A DNA stretch of 12,160 nucleotides from Ramlibacter sp. (GTDB lineage Bacteria; Pseudomonadota; Gammaproteobacteria; Burkholderiales; Burkholderiaceae_C). Within the stretch, counting starts at the first letter, position 1; each line of letters begins with the position of its first letter. The stretch covers positions 1-12,160 of the forward strand of contig JAJNBO010000040.1 in NCBI GenBank assembly GCA_021156245.1, given 5' to 3'. The notes below the pieces were generated by a model. That model made no database searches, was not told the DNA's origin, and saw nothing but the letters and a program-made list of their open reading frames with translations. A program made the translations under genes and the position numbers. Shown one piece after another: positions 1 through 8,708 of this stretch.

Positions 1-263
1 GTCGTGCCCGCTGCCAGCGCAGCTCCAAGGTAGAGGCAGACGCGATCTGGCGCCGATGAGGCGTCTTCCGTCCGGGAGAACCCGCAATTCCGCGCTGCAA
101 CAACGCGAAGTTCGTCGGACAGCATCCCAAAGCCATGTAGGACAGCGTCCATGGGGAGGGTTCCCACTGAGGTCCCCTCGCCACAATCCGTGAACTTTTA
201 TTCGATCGAGCGTCTGGTTGAGGCTTGAGGCTGTGAGTTGTGTAGCTCCGCGTTGCAAAAGGG
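1..263. other. Upstream region without a convincing gene
   Basis: No well-supported gene is visible here. The sequence is less G/C-biased than the rest of the window, for example around 194-215. One reading frame on the minus strand opens with an ATG at 152 and stays open to the window edge (about 50 codons). Its translation looks fairly protein-like, beginning MDAVLHGFGM, but third-position G/C is clearly lower than in neighbouring genes, there is no good ribosome binding site and I recognise no family. It could be the 5' end of a divergent gene or plain spacer. The 9-mer TGTAGGACA at 136-144 lies inside it. Confidence 0.4.
136..144 (-). promoter_or_regulatory. TGTCCTACA box, copy 1 (inverted relative to the downstream gene)
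   Basis: The plus strand reads TGTAGGACA. It is the exact reverse complement of the boxes at 317-325 (plus) and 5030-5038 (minus). It lies about 170 bp upstream of copy 2, facing it. Three exact copies of a 9-mer in 12 kb are unexpected by chance (about 0.1 expected over both strands with equal base frequencies). A role as a regulator-binding site is inference. Confidence 0.35.
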
Positions 264-291
264 TTGCCTCGTCCTTTTCGCTTCGTATGAT
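264..291 (+). promoter_or_regulatory. Candidate sigma-70 promoter for the lipoprotein gene
   Basis: A -35-like TTGCCT at 264-269 is separated by 16 bp from TATGAT at 286-291, which differs from the -10 consensus at one position. Transcription would start near 298. That places the TGTCCTACA box (317-325) just downstream of the start site, where a bound repressor could block transcription. The call rests on sequence match only. Confidence 0.35.
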
Positions 292-316
292 GCGCGCCTA
301 CTTAACCAATAGGCCG

Positions 317-325
317 TGTCCTACA
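317..325 (+). promoter_or_regulatory. TGTCCTACA box, copy 2, in the lipoprotein gene leader
   Basis: An exact TGTCCTACA ends 20 nt before the ATG at 346. The surrounding GTGTCCTACAGCG resembles the minus-strand copy at 5038-5030, GTGTCCTACAAGCG, and both have the same orientation relative to the gene that follows. The box overlaps an upstream in-frame GTG at 316, which is one reason for preferring the ATG start. Confidence 0.4.
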
Positions 326-345
326 GCGCGGTCATCGACTGCGAC

Positions 346-2283
346 ATGGAACCGACTTATCAGGACGGCGGGCGGAGCTTTTCCCGCAACGAAACCACCT
401 GGGCCAAGAAGGCTGCTTTCGCCACTGCGCTGTTGCTTGGCGTCCTCGCCAGCGGATGCGGCGGCGGGACCGAAGCGGAGAGCACGCAAGCCGCCGGCGC
501 CGCGCAAGCCAAGCCCGACCGTGCAGTGCAATCGGGGGGAACGGTTCCCGCCGACTCAGCCGGTGCTGAAGAGGCGGTGGCCGCCGATACGGATGAGGAA
601 GAGATCGAGCCGGAAGTGCTGCAGGAGCGCGCCAAGCAGGCGTCCATCGCCCGCGCAGCGCTCTCCGTGGACCTGACGGGCAAGGCGCCGCTGGGGGTCA
701 ACCTCGAAGGCCTGCACGACTGGTCCCGCCTGCAACCCTTCGTCGACATGATGAAGACGTCGCGTCCCTGGGGCACCGCGGACGCTCCCTGGGACGAGGC
801 GGCCGCGGTCAACGCGCTCGGCTGGCCCACCGGCGATGCCGGCGTGATCGTGAACGTCCGCACCTTCGAGCCGGGCGACGAAGGCAAGTCCTACCGCTAC
901 ATCGAGCAGGGCGTCTACAAGCTGCGTTTCGTGGGCCGCGCGAACGTCACCACGGGCTCGGTCAACGTCCAGATCCGCAACTATCGCCACGATCCGGCGA
1001 CCAACCGTTCCACCGCCGACGTGGTGATCGGCGCCCGCGCTCCCGAACTCTCCCTGGTCTTCCGCAACACCCAGAATGGCGTGCGCAACGTCATCCTGCG
1101 CCGCCCGGGCTATCGTGCGGCGGACACCTTCACCAACGAGTTCAAGCAGGCCCTGGCGCCGTTCGGCGTCGTTCGCCTGATGGACTTCCTGTCGACGAAC
1201 TACAACCCGGTGCGCACCTGGGCCGAACGGACCACCCCGCGCTCCGCGACCCAGGGCTCGAAGAAGGGCGGCGCTTTCGAATACGCCATCCAGATCGCCA
1301 ACGAGCTCGACAAGGACATCTGGATCAACATCCCGGGCGGCGCCAACGATGCATATGTCCGCTCGCTGGCCCAACTGCTCAGGAAGGACCTGGCACCCGG
1401 CCGCAACGTCTACGTGGAGTACAGCAACGAACTCTGGAACTTCCAGTTCCCCCAGAGCGAAGAGAACATGAAGGCCGCCGTCCGTGAAGCCATCAATGGC
1501 GACCGCACGCTGACCAACGGCAAGGCTTGCACCAAGGCCCTGTTCGACGCCGACACCGAGGACTGCAACAAGTACTGGGCGGGCTACCACCGCGTGGGCA
1601 AGCGCGCGATGCGCATCGGCGAGATCTTCTCCGATGTGTTCGGCGCGGCCGCGATGAACAAGCAGGTCCGCATCGTGTACGCGGCGCAGTTCGCCTACCG
1701 CGGCATCGCCGAAGGCGTGCTGAAGAACATCGCCACCTACCACGGCCAGCCCTCCAAGCTGCTGTACGGCCTGGCCACCGCGCCCTACTTCTACCTGTCC
1801 GACCCGCTGGCCGGCGCGGAATCGGCGAGCCGCGACGAGATCCTCCAGAGCATGGAGACCTCCCTTCGCCAGGACAACGAGCCCTTCTTCGCGGCGGGCG
1901 TGACCGTCGGCGGCGCCTTCGTCCGCAAGCCGTACACCGGCGGCATGTACACCGGCGCGTCGCACAAGGCCCTGGCGGATTACTACGGCCTGAAGAGCCT
2001 GGCGTATGAAGGCGGCCCGGACCTGCGCCAGAACCCCGCGAACGCCACGACCAAGATCGCCGCCAACCGCGACGCCCGCATGGGAGCGCTGGTGCGCGAC
2101 GAGATCTCCCAGTGGTTCGGATGCGGCAACGACCTGTTCATGCACTTCAGCCTGTCGTCGTCCTGGGACCGGTACGGCTACTGGGGCCTCACCAACGACC
2201 CGACGGACACGTCGATGGCCAAGTACGCCGCAGCGCGCGACATCGCGCAGAAGGCCCGCTCGACGCTGACCACCTGCCGCTGA
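346..2283 (+). CDS. Secreted GH-A-like lipoprotein (tethered paralogue)
   Basis: Predicted 645-residue lipoprotein. After a long basic N-region comes a hydrophobic stretch ending in VLASGC, so lipidation at Cys38 is expected. Residues 39-100 form an Ala/Gly/Glu-rich acidic linker. The rest matches the protein at 2303-4018 over its full length, at more than half identical residues by eye. The motif YSNELWN (Glu362) resembles the acid/base Asn-Glu of clan GH-A glycoside hydrolases, and YEGGPDL (Glu555) could supply the nucleophile. The enzyme fold and any substrate are inference; such proteins are often left as hypothetical or loosely called cellulose-binding. Cys395, Cys407, Cys593 and Cys644 recur in the paralogue and suggest disulfides outside the cytoplasm. 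The start is uncertain: the ATG at 346 and an in-frame GTG at 316 both lack a clear ribosome binding site. I prefer the ATG because the GTG lies in the TGTCCTACA box. Confidence 0.85.
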   Translation: MEPTYQDGGRSFSRNETTWAKKAAFATALLLGVLASGCGGGTEAESTQAAGAAQAKPDRAVQSGGTVPADSAGAEEAVAADTDEEEIEPEVLQERAKQASIARAALSVDLTGKAPLGVNLEGLHDWSRLQPFVDMMKTSRPWGTADAPWDEAAAVNALGWPTGDAGVIVNVRTFEPGDEGKSYRYIEQGVYKLRFVGRANVTTGSVNVQIRNYRHDPATNRSTADVVIGARAPELSLVFRNTQNGVRNVILRRPGYRAADTFTNEFKQALAPFGVVRLMDFLSTNYNPVRTWAERTTPRSATQGSKKGGAFEYAIQIANELDKDIWINIPGGANDAYVRSLAQLLRKDLAPGRNVYVEYSNELWNFQFPQSEENMKAAVREAINGDRTLTNGKACTKALFDADTEDCNKYWAGYHRVGKRAMRIGEIFSDVFGAAAMNKQVRIVYAAQFAYRGIAEGVLKNIATYHGQPSKLLYGLATAPYFYLSDPLAGAESASRDEILQSMETSLRQDNEPFFAAGVTVGGAFVRKPYTGGMYTGASHKALADYYGLKSLAYEGGPDLRQNPANATTKIAANRDARMGALVRDEISQWFGCGNDLFMHFSLSSSWDRYGYWGLTNDPTDTSMAKYAAARDIAQKARSTLTTCR

Positions 2284-2302
2284 GGCAGGAAGCCCGGGGC
2301 TG

Positions 2303-4018
2303 CTAGTTGCAGGTCCGGTAGTCCGTGGCGGGGCGTCGCGCAGCGCCCGCCACGGCCTGGTACTTGGGGCTCCGCAGATCGCGCGGATCGTTGGTCAAGC
2401 CCCAGTACCCGTAGCGCCCGTAAGAGCTGGTCAGGGTGAAGTGCACGAACAGTCCGTTCCCGCACCCGAACCATTGCCCCAGCAGCCGGTCCATGTAGGC
2501 GCCCATGCGGGCGTCCGCGTTGGCGGCGAACTTGGCCGGCAGCGCGACGTCGGCCTGGCGCAGGTCCGGCCCTCCCTCGTACGCCAGGCTCTTGATGCCG
2601 TAGTAGTCGGCCAGCGCTTTCTGCGAAGGCGCGACCCAGTCTTCGCCGCGGTAGGGAACCCCCTTGCGGAACGTGTCCGACTTGGTGATGCCGGGAGCGA
2701 AGAAAGGCAGCACTTCCCGCTCGAGGGACTGGGTCAGCGACGCATGGATCGCCTGCGCGCTCAGGGTCGGCGATTGCGCCAGTTTCTCGTCCAGGTAGAA
2801 GTAGGGAGCGCCCGCCACGCCATAGAGGAACGAGGCGGGCTTGCCGCGGTAGGTGGCGATGTTCTTCAGCACCTGCTCTGCCTTGGAACGGTCGGCGAAC
2901 TGCGTGGCGTACACCACCCGCACGCGGTTGTTCAGCGCGCCCGGACCGAACACCTCCGAGAGGATCTGCGCGATGCGCACCGTGCGCTTGCCCACGCGGA
3001 AGTAGCCCGCCCAATGGGCGTTGCAGTCACCGCTGCCCGCCTTGAGCTGGTCCGCCGTGCACTTGCGGCCCTTGGTCAGCGTCGTGTCGCCGGCCGCCGC
3101 CTCGGCGATCGCCGCTTGCCGGTTGGCCTCCGTCTGGGGGAAGACGCTGTTCCACAGCTCGTTGCTGTACTCCACGTAGACCACGCGGCCGGGGGCGAGC
3201 GTCTTGTGCAGCAACTCCGCGAGGGCACGGACGTAGGCATCGTCGGCCGCCACGGGAATGTTGATCCAGATATCCTTGCCCAGCTCGTTGGCGATCTGCA
3301 CGGCGTACTCGTACGCGGCGCCCCGCTCCCCCGACTGGGTGGCGGATGCGGGCGTCGTGCGCTCGCTCCAGGTGCGCACGGGATTGCCGTTGGTGGACAG
3401 GAAGTCCATCAGCCGCAACGTGCCGAAGGGTGCGACCGCTTCCCGGAACAAGGGGTTCATCACCTGCCCGGCAGGCGTGCCCGAGGGAACCAGCTGCACG
3501 TTGCGCACGCCGCCGTCGGTGCCCTCGAACGCCAGCATCAGCTGCGTGGCCCTGCCCGTGACGACCACTTCGGCCGTGGTCTGGCGCGTCGCGGCGTTGT
3601 GGGACAGCTTGCGCACCGAGACTCCGTCGGAAGCGACCGGACGCACCGTGGCCCGCCCCTGGAAGGACAGGCGGTACACGCCCGCGTCGATGCCCTTGTC
3701 CTTGCCTTTCGGGTCACCGGCATCTTCGTGCAGCACCTTCACCACCACGCCGGCATCCTGCAGGGGCCAGCCGAGCGCGTCGGTGCGCACCCCCTGCTCC
3801 CAGGGCTTGTCCGGCAGGCCCCAGGCCCGCGAACTCTTCATGAGGTCGACGAAGGGGGACAGGCGCGTCCAGTCCGCGATGCCCTCGATATTGACGCCCA
3901 CTTCCGCCGTGCGGATGGCAGGGGGCTGGGCCGGGCCCTGTGCGGACGCCGCCCCGCCGACCATCATCGCGATGACGCATGCCGCAGCGAGACATGGACG
4001 CATGCCGGGACCCATCAT
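2303..4018 (-). CDS. Secreted GH-A-like protein (soluble paralogue)
   Basis: Predicted 571-residue exported protein of the same family as the lipoprotein at 346-2283. The N-terminus is a signal peptide with a probable signal peptidase I site after GGAASA (near residue 26). There is no lipobox and no acidic linker, so it is probably periplasmic or released. Glu287 in YSNELWN and Glu481 in YEGGPDL match the putative catalytic pair of the paralogue, 194 residues apart here and 193 there. Cys320, Cys332, Cys519 and Cys570 match its cysteines. A beta-rich N-terminal half (about 40-190) precedes the barrel-like part. The gene lies 27 nt after the DUF535 gene and has a strong GGAGGA abutting the first of two adjacent ATGs (4018 and 4015). 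The second gives more natural spacing, so the start may be one codon later. It ends 19 nt from the convergent paralogue with no clear terminator between. Function is unknown; carbohydrate cleavage or binding is inferred. Confidence 0.88.
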   Translation of the reverse strand: MMGPGMRPCLAAACVIAMMVGGAASAQGPAQPPAIRTAEVGVNIEGIADWTRLSPFVDLMKSSRAWGLPDKPWEQGVRTDALGWPLQDAGVVVKVLHEDAGDPKGKDKGIDAGVYRLSFQGRATVRPVASDGVSVRKLSHNAATRQTTAEVVVTGRATQLMLAFEGTDGGVRNVQLVPSGTPAGQVMNPLFREAVAPFGTLRLMDFLSTNGNPVRTWSERTTPASATQSGERGAAYEYAVQIANELGKDIWINIPVAADDAYVRALAELLHKTLAPGRVVYVEYSNELWNSVFPQTEANRQAAIAEAAAGDTTLTKGRKCTADQLKAGSGDCNAHWAGYFRVGKRTVRIAQILSEVFGPGALNNRVRVVYATQFADRSKAEQVLKNIATYRGKPASFLYGVAGAPYFYLDEKLAQSPTLSAQAIHASLTQSLEREVLPFFAPGITKSDTFRKGVPYRGEDWVAPSQKALADYYGIKSLAYEGGPDLRQADVALPAKFAANADARMGAYMDRLLGQWFGCGNGLFVHFTLTSSYGRYGYWGLTNDPRDLRSPKYQAVAGAARRPATDYRTCN

Positions 4019-4045
4019 TCCTCCACGAGCGCGGGGCTCAAGGCT

Positions 4046-4969
4046 TCAGGTGGCTTCGAAGCGAAGCATGCTCGCGCGAGCGAGCGGGGGGAGGCTCTCC
4101 TGCAGCGCGGCGAGCATCTCGCCGCGGCGCCGGTACTGCGACCGCTTGCGGCTCGGGATGTCCTCGAGCGAGCGGGACGCTATCGACAGCGGCAGTTCGA
4201 AATGACAACTGCCCATGCGCATGCCACCGCGGTCCTCCCAGATCTCGTCGTAGTCCGCGTGATCGGATTCGGCCCTGCCGCCGAAATAAGGGTGGTGGTA
4301 ATAGCGATGATCGTCCGCGACCGCCAGGATGCGGCGCGCGTTGAACACCGGCGCGACCATGCGAAGCATGTCGATCAGGAAGTCGCGCGGGCGCAGGCCA
4401 TGGAAGCACTTGGTGAGCGCCCGGTACCTTTCGAGCGCGCCTTCGGTGCTGCGGCCCTGCAGCCCGCCGATGAAGATGCCCACTTGCCCGTGCTCCTTGT
4501 AGAGCGAGAAGGCCAGCGAATAGGCGCGGTGGTTGCCGCAGAACAGGCTGAGCGTCAGCAAGCCCTCGCGGAACAGCCACTTCGGCTGCTCCAGGAAGAT
4601 GCGAACGCCGGGGCTGTACTCTTCCAGGTCCCACAACAGCATCATGTCCCGGACCGAAAAGGGAAACGGCGCTCCCATCTCGTCGAGCACCTCGAAGTGT
4701 TGCTTGATCCGGGAGATCCGCTCCGTCGCACCCCAGCTCGCGCATTGGTAGGGCCAGAGGATGAAGCCGACCGTGTCCGGGCGTTCCTGGACGTAACGGT
4801 GCAGCGAACTGCCGGGCGCGGCGGCGAGGAGCGGGGCGAGCGTTTGCGCGTGGAGATACGACAGCGCCAGGAATTTCGCCTTCAGTTTCCAGCCGCCATC
4901 GAGTTCCTGCATGGCATGGCGCCGCCACCCCGTTGCCGGAGGCCGTGGTGCGCGGTACTGAAGGTACAT
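4046..4969 (-). CDS. DUF535 family protein (VirK/YbjX-like)
   Basis: A 307-residue protein recognisable as DUF535 by RYRALTKCFHGLRPRDFL (181-198), ILAVADDHRYYHHPYFGG (214-231), YDEIWEDRGG (240-249) and EDIPSRKRSQYRRR (269-282). Enterobacterial members YbjX and VirK are linked to virulence, envelope stress and antimicrobial-peptide resistance, but no biochemical activity is established. No signal peptide or clear membrane segment is visible, so it is probably cytoplasmic or peripheral. The start is well supported by AGGAG at 4974-4978, four bases before the ATG. It appears to be the first gene of an operon with the secreted GH-A-like gene 27 nt downstream. The 123-nt gap before fghA carries the TGTCCTACA box about 60 nt upstream of the start. 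Its pairing with a secreted carbohydrate-active-like protein hints at an envelope or surface-polysaccharide role, which is inference. Confidence 0.92.
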   Translation of the reverse strand: MYLQYRAPRPPATGWRRHAMQELDGGWKLKAKFLALSYLHAQTLAPLLAAAPGSSLHRYVQERPDTVGFILWPYQCASWGATERISRIKQHFEVLDEMGAPFPFSVRDMMLLWDLEEYSPGVRIFLEQPKWLFREGLLTLSLFCGNHRAYSLAFSLYKEHGQVGIFIGGLQGRSTEGALERYRALTKCFHGLRPRDFLIDMLRMVAPVFNARRILAVADDHRYYHHPYFGGRAESDHADYDEIWEDRGGMRMGSCHFELPLSIASRSLEDIPSRKRSQYRRRGEMLAALQESLPPLARASMLRFEAT

Positions 4970-5029
4970 CGATCTCCTGTTGGGCTAAGCAGTAAGGTCC
5001 CGATTCTGGACTGCCCTAGGGGGTTCGCT

Positions 5030-5038
5030 TGTAGGACA
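5030..5038 (-). promoter_or_regulatory. TGTCCTACA box, copy 3, upstream of the DUF535 operon
   Basis: On the minus strand the context reads GTGTCCTACAAGCG, 60 nt upstream of the DUF535 start and in the same orientation as copy 2 has to its gene. A perfect 8-bp palindrome, CCCTAGGG, lies just downstream at 5014-5021. I could not identify confident -35/-10 elements here. A shared regulator for this operon and the lipoprotein gene is inference. Confidence 0.4.
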
Positions 5039-5092
5039 CCAACGAAGCTGCTTGGTTCACGGCCGAGCGGCGTTACCAGCCAAACGGATTCC

Positions 5093-5934
5093 CTAGAGGA
5101 GAGCGCGCGCGTGGCTTACGACGTGCTCGGAAATGAAAGACTGGATACAAAAATAGCCGTGGTCGTAGCCGGCGTGCCGCCGCAGCAGGAGCGGCTGCCC
5201 TGCCTGGGCGCACGCTTGCTCCAGCCTGTCGGGGCGCAGCTGCGTGGCCAGGAACGGGTCGTCCGCGCCCTGGTCCACCAGCAGCTCGGGCGCGCGCGCC
5301 CCGCTTTCGATCAGGCGGACGGCGTCATGCGCGCTCCACGCCGCCGGGTCGTCACCGAGGTAGCCGCCGAACGCCTTCTGGCCCCACGGTACCTCCATCG
5401 GCGCGCAGATCGGCGCGAAGGCCGACACGCTGCGGAACCGGCCGGGGTGGCGCAGCGCCAGCGTCAGTGCCCCGTGCCCGCCCATCGAATGCCCGAGGAT
5501 GCCGCAGCGCTCCAGGTCGACCGGAAAGTTCGCGGCCAGCACCAGCGGCAACTCTTCCATGAGCCAGCTCTCCATCCGCCAGTGCCGCGCATACGGCTCG
5601 CGCGTGGCGTCCAGGTAGAAGCCGGCCGCGGTGCCGAAGTCCCAGTCCGCGTCCGCCTCCGCCACGCCGGTGTTGCGGGGACTGGTGTCGGGCGTGACGA
5701 GCACCAGTCCATGGGCGGCGGCATGCTGTTGCGCACCCGCCTTGATGGCGAAAGTCTGTTCGTTGCAAGTCAGGCCGGCCAGGCAATACAGCACCGGACG
5801 CGGCCCCTGCCCCGCCTGCGGCGGCAGGTAGACGCCGAAGCGCATCGGCAGCCCGACCGTGGAGGATGCGTGCTCGTGGAAGCCTTGCACGCCGCCGAAG
5901 CAGCGGTGCGATTCCAGCGTCGTGATCGCCGCCA

Positions 5935-5935
<1 letters not shown>
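5093..5935 (-). CDS. fghA: S-formylglutathione hydrolase
   Basis: A 280-residue cytosolic alpha/beta-hydrolase (esterase D family) that cleaves S-formylglutathione to formate and glutathione, the second step of glutathione-dependent formaldehyde detoxification. The nucleophile elbow GHSMGGHG gives Ser150. VDQGADDPF supplies the likely acid Asp226, and HAGYDHGYF the likely His259, completing the triad. The family motifs LAGLTCNEQTF (52-62) and PDTSPRN (82-88) are also present, and the length is normal for the family. Its ATG at 5935 shares one base with the TGA of adhC (TGATG). There is no separate strong ribosome binding site, so translation is probably coupled to adhC. Residues were assigned by family pattern. 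Confidence 0.96.
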
Positions 5936-7041
<1,106 letters not shown>

Positions 7042-7131
7042 GGGATGTCCTTGTGCGATGGCCTGCTCCGGGGCAGGGCGTTGATCGGGATGCGGAGCCA
7101 GGCCGCGTCCGCGGTGACACGGCATTTTCAT

Positions 7132-7148
7132 CCAACGCAGGCCGTTGG
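7132..7148. repeat. Inverted repeat CCAACG-5 nt-CGTTGG between rlpA-like gene and adhC
   Basis: A perfect 6-bp stem with a 5-base loop lies 16 nt beyond the stop of the rlpA-like gene. On the minus strand the 3' side is followed by GATGAAAA, not a T run, so it is at best a weak terminator. It could equally be a protein site upstream of adhC. The rest of the 122-nt gap shows no confident promoter. Confidence 0.3.
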
Positions 7149-7163
7149 TTGCGCCGGAGCCGC

Positions 7164-7577
7164 TTACGGTTCGCTCAGCAGGACGTGCGCGCCGCCACTT
7201 TGCAGGAGGTCCAGGGCCGCGGCCGCCGCCCGGCTCAGGTCGATGATGCGGCCCGGGATCCACGGCCCCCGGTCGTTGATGCGAACGATCACCTCGCGGC
7301 CGTTGGCGGTGTTGCGAACGCGCACGAGCGTTCCGAACGGAAGCGTGCGGTGTGCCGCGGTCAGGTCGTTCATGTCAAAGCGCTCGCCGCTCGCGGTGCG
7401 CCTGCCGTGAAAGCGCTGTCCGTACCACGAGGCCCGGCCACTGCCCAGGCTGCTGGCGGCTGGCGGGGGCTCCGGCGTGGCTGCACGCTCCGGCTGCACC
7501 GCTTCACGCCGCGGCGGCGTCGAGCATCCGGCCAGGGCGGCCAACATGGCGATCGCAAGCAGGCCCGCGAGCCGCAC
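7164..7577 (-). CDS. RlpA-like double-psi beta-barrel lipoprotein
   Basis: A 137-residue predicted lipoprotein with a short hydrophobic leader and lipobox LAGC (Cys18). A Pro/Ala-rich linker follows, then a single RlpA-type double-psi beta-barrel (about 46-135) with [17 protein letters not shown], His76 in AAHRTLPFG and Asp102 in INDRGPW. In characterised RlpA proteins the equivalent His and Asp are needed for lytic transglycosylase cleavage of peptidoglycan lacking stem peptides. The C-terminal SPOR domain of classical RlpA is absent, so septal targeting by denuded glycan is not expected. Translation starts at GTG 7577, with GAGGG a few bases upstream, 7 nt after the CreA-family stop. It is the last gene of the four-gene cluster. 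Activity is inferred from the conserved residues. Confidence 0.93.
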   Translation of the reverse strand: MRLAGLLAIAMLAALAGCSTPPRREAVQPERAATPEPPPAASSLGSGRASWYGQRFHGRRTASGERFDMNDLTAAHRTLPFGTLVRVRNTANGREVIVRINDRGPWIPGRIIDLSRAAAAALDLLQSGGAHVLLSEP

Positions 7578-7584
7578 GCTGCCC

Positions 7585-8079
7585 TCAGCGCTTCACGGGG
7601 ATCGGCGTCCCGCGGTCCACCGGAACGGCCGTGATGCTGTTCTTCGGGCTGCCCTCGATCAGCTTGTCCGAGTAGGTCAGGTAAACGAGCGTGTTGCGCC
7701 TGGCATCGACCATGCGCACGATCCGCAGCCGCTTGAACAGGATGGACGTCCGCTCGTTGAAGACTTCCTGCTGCTGCTCCAGCGGCTTGGGAAAGGAGAT
7801 CGCTCCCACCTGGCGGCAGGCGATGGAGGCGTCGCTCGGGTCCTCGGCCAGGCCGACCGCACCGCTGACCCCGCCGGTCTTCGCCCGCGACACATGGCAG
7901 GTCACGCCATTGACCGCGGGATCGTCGTACGCCTCCACCACGATCTTGTGGTTGGGCCCGATCCACTTGAAGACGGTGTCGACGGCGCCGATCTGCTCCG
8001 CGCGCGCGCCGACACCGGCAGGCAGCAGCAGGCAGGCACAGGTCGTCGCGATCGCACTCCGGATGCGCACGCTGGTCAT
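7585..8079 (-). CDS. creA: CreA family periplasmic protein
   Basis: A 164-residue protein matching the CreA family over its length, including [47 protein letters not shown] and a C-terminal [20 protein letters not shown] signal peptide is predicted with cleavage after ARA (residue 27). The two remaining cysteines of the mature protein, Cys61 and Cys88, could form a disulfide. The molecular role of CreA is not established; in E. coli it neighbours the CreBC two-component system, which is absent here. The start at 8079 is supported by GGGAG upstream, and its ATG overlaps the exonuclease stop as ATGA. The symbol follows family homology only. Confidence 0.94.
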   Translation of the reverse strand: MTSVRIRSAIATTCACLLLPAGVGARAEQIGAVDTVFKWIGPNHKIVVEAYDDPAVNGVTCHVSRAKTGGVSGAVGLAEDPSDASIACRQVGAISFPKPLEQQQEVFNERTSILFKRLRIVRMVDARRNTLVYLTYSDKLIEGSPKNSITAVPVDRGTPIPVKR

Positions 8080-8708
8080 GGAGTCTCCCTTGCTTCGAAA
8101 TAGCCCTGGATCGCCTTCGAGATGTTCTTGCGCGGCGCCTTCTGCACCTTCACCAGCAGATCGTGCGGGACGTCCTCCACATCGTACTGGCGGCGGATGT
8201 CCTCGCGGATGCGGGACAGCAGCGCGGCGGCCACCTCCGCGTCCGCCATCGCGCGGTGGGCGCGGCCGGCCGGCGGGATGGCGTGGAAGGCAGCGAGCGA
8301 ACCCAGGCGGTAACTGCCCGCCTGTGGATAGAGCCGGCGGGACAGCAGCATGGTGCAGGCGAAGGGAGGTTCGTCGTGCGGAACGTCCCCGCCCAGCCGC
8401 GCCATTTCGGCGGACCAGAAGCGCTGGTCGAAGGATGCGTTGTGCGCGAAGAGCCGCGCGCCGCACACGAAGCGCGCGGCATCGGCCATCACCCGCGCGG
8501 CAGGCGGCGCCGTGCGGATCATTTCGTTGCTGATGCCGGTGTAGCCTTCGATGAAGGCGGGGATGCGCACGCCGGCGTTCATCAGCGACTGGAAGCGGTC
8601 CACGACCTTCGCGCCTTCCAGCACCACGATGGCGACCTCGGTCGCGCGGTCCCCGTTGGCCGGCGACAGGCCGGTGGTCTCGAAGTCGATGACGGCGATC
8701 GGATTCAT
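8076..8708 (-). CDS. 3'-5' exonuclease, DEDDh family
   Basis: A 210-residue single-domain exonuclease related to the DNA polymerase III epsilon (DnaQ-like) proofreading fold. ExoI is VIDFETTG (Asp8, Glu10), ExoII is [11 protein letters not shown] (Asp94) and ExoIII is [10 protein letters not shown] (His151, Asp156). All five DEDDh residues are present, so it is probably active on DNA or RNA 3' ends with divalent metal ions. It has no polymerase-binding or BRCT extension, so it is not clearly the replicative epsilon subunit; repair or RNA trimming is equally possible. Its ATG overlaps the XRE gene stop (ATGA) and its stop overlaps the creA start (ATGA), which suggests translational coupling. 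Confidence 0.93.
   Translation of the reverse strand: MNPIAVIDFETTGLSPANGDRATEVAIVVLEGAKVVDRFQSLMNAGVRIPAFIEGYTGISNEMIRTAPPAARVMADAARFVCGARLFAHNASFDQRFWSAEMARLGGDVPHDEPPFACTMLLSRRLYPQAGSYRLGSLAAFHAIPPAGRAHRAMADAEVAAALLSRIREDIRRQYDVEDVPHDLLVKVQKAPRKNISKAIQGYFEARETP

Noticed and set aside
556..2145. A 529-codon open frame antisense to the lipoprotein gene
   Set aside because: It mirrors a conserved coding region, has no family resemblance, and is typical of GC-rich shadow frames.
2284..2302. Bidirectional terminator between the convergent paralogues
   Set aside because: AGCCCGGGGCT at 2291-2301 is near-palindromic, but the usable stem is only about three pairs once a loop is allowed, and there is no T run.
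7042..7263. N-terminal extension of adhC
   Set aside because: The extra 74 residues have no family counterpart and overlap the rlpA-like gene. The ATG at 7041 has a good ribosome binding site and gives the standard class III N-terminus.
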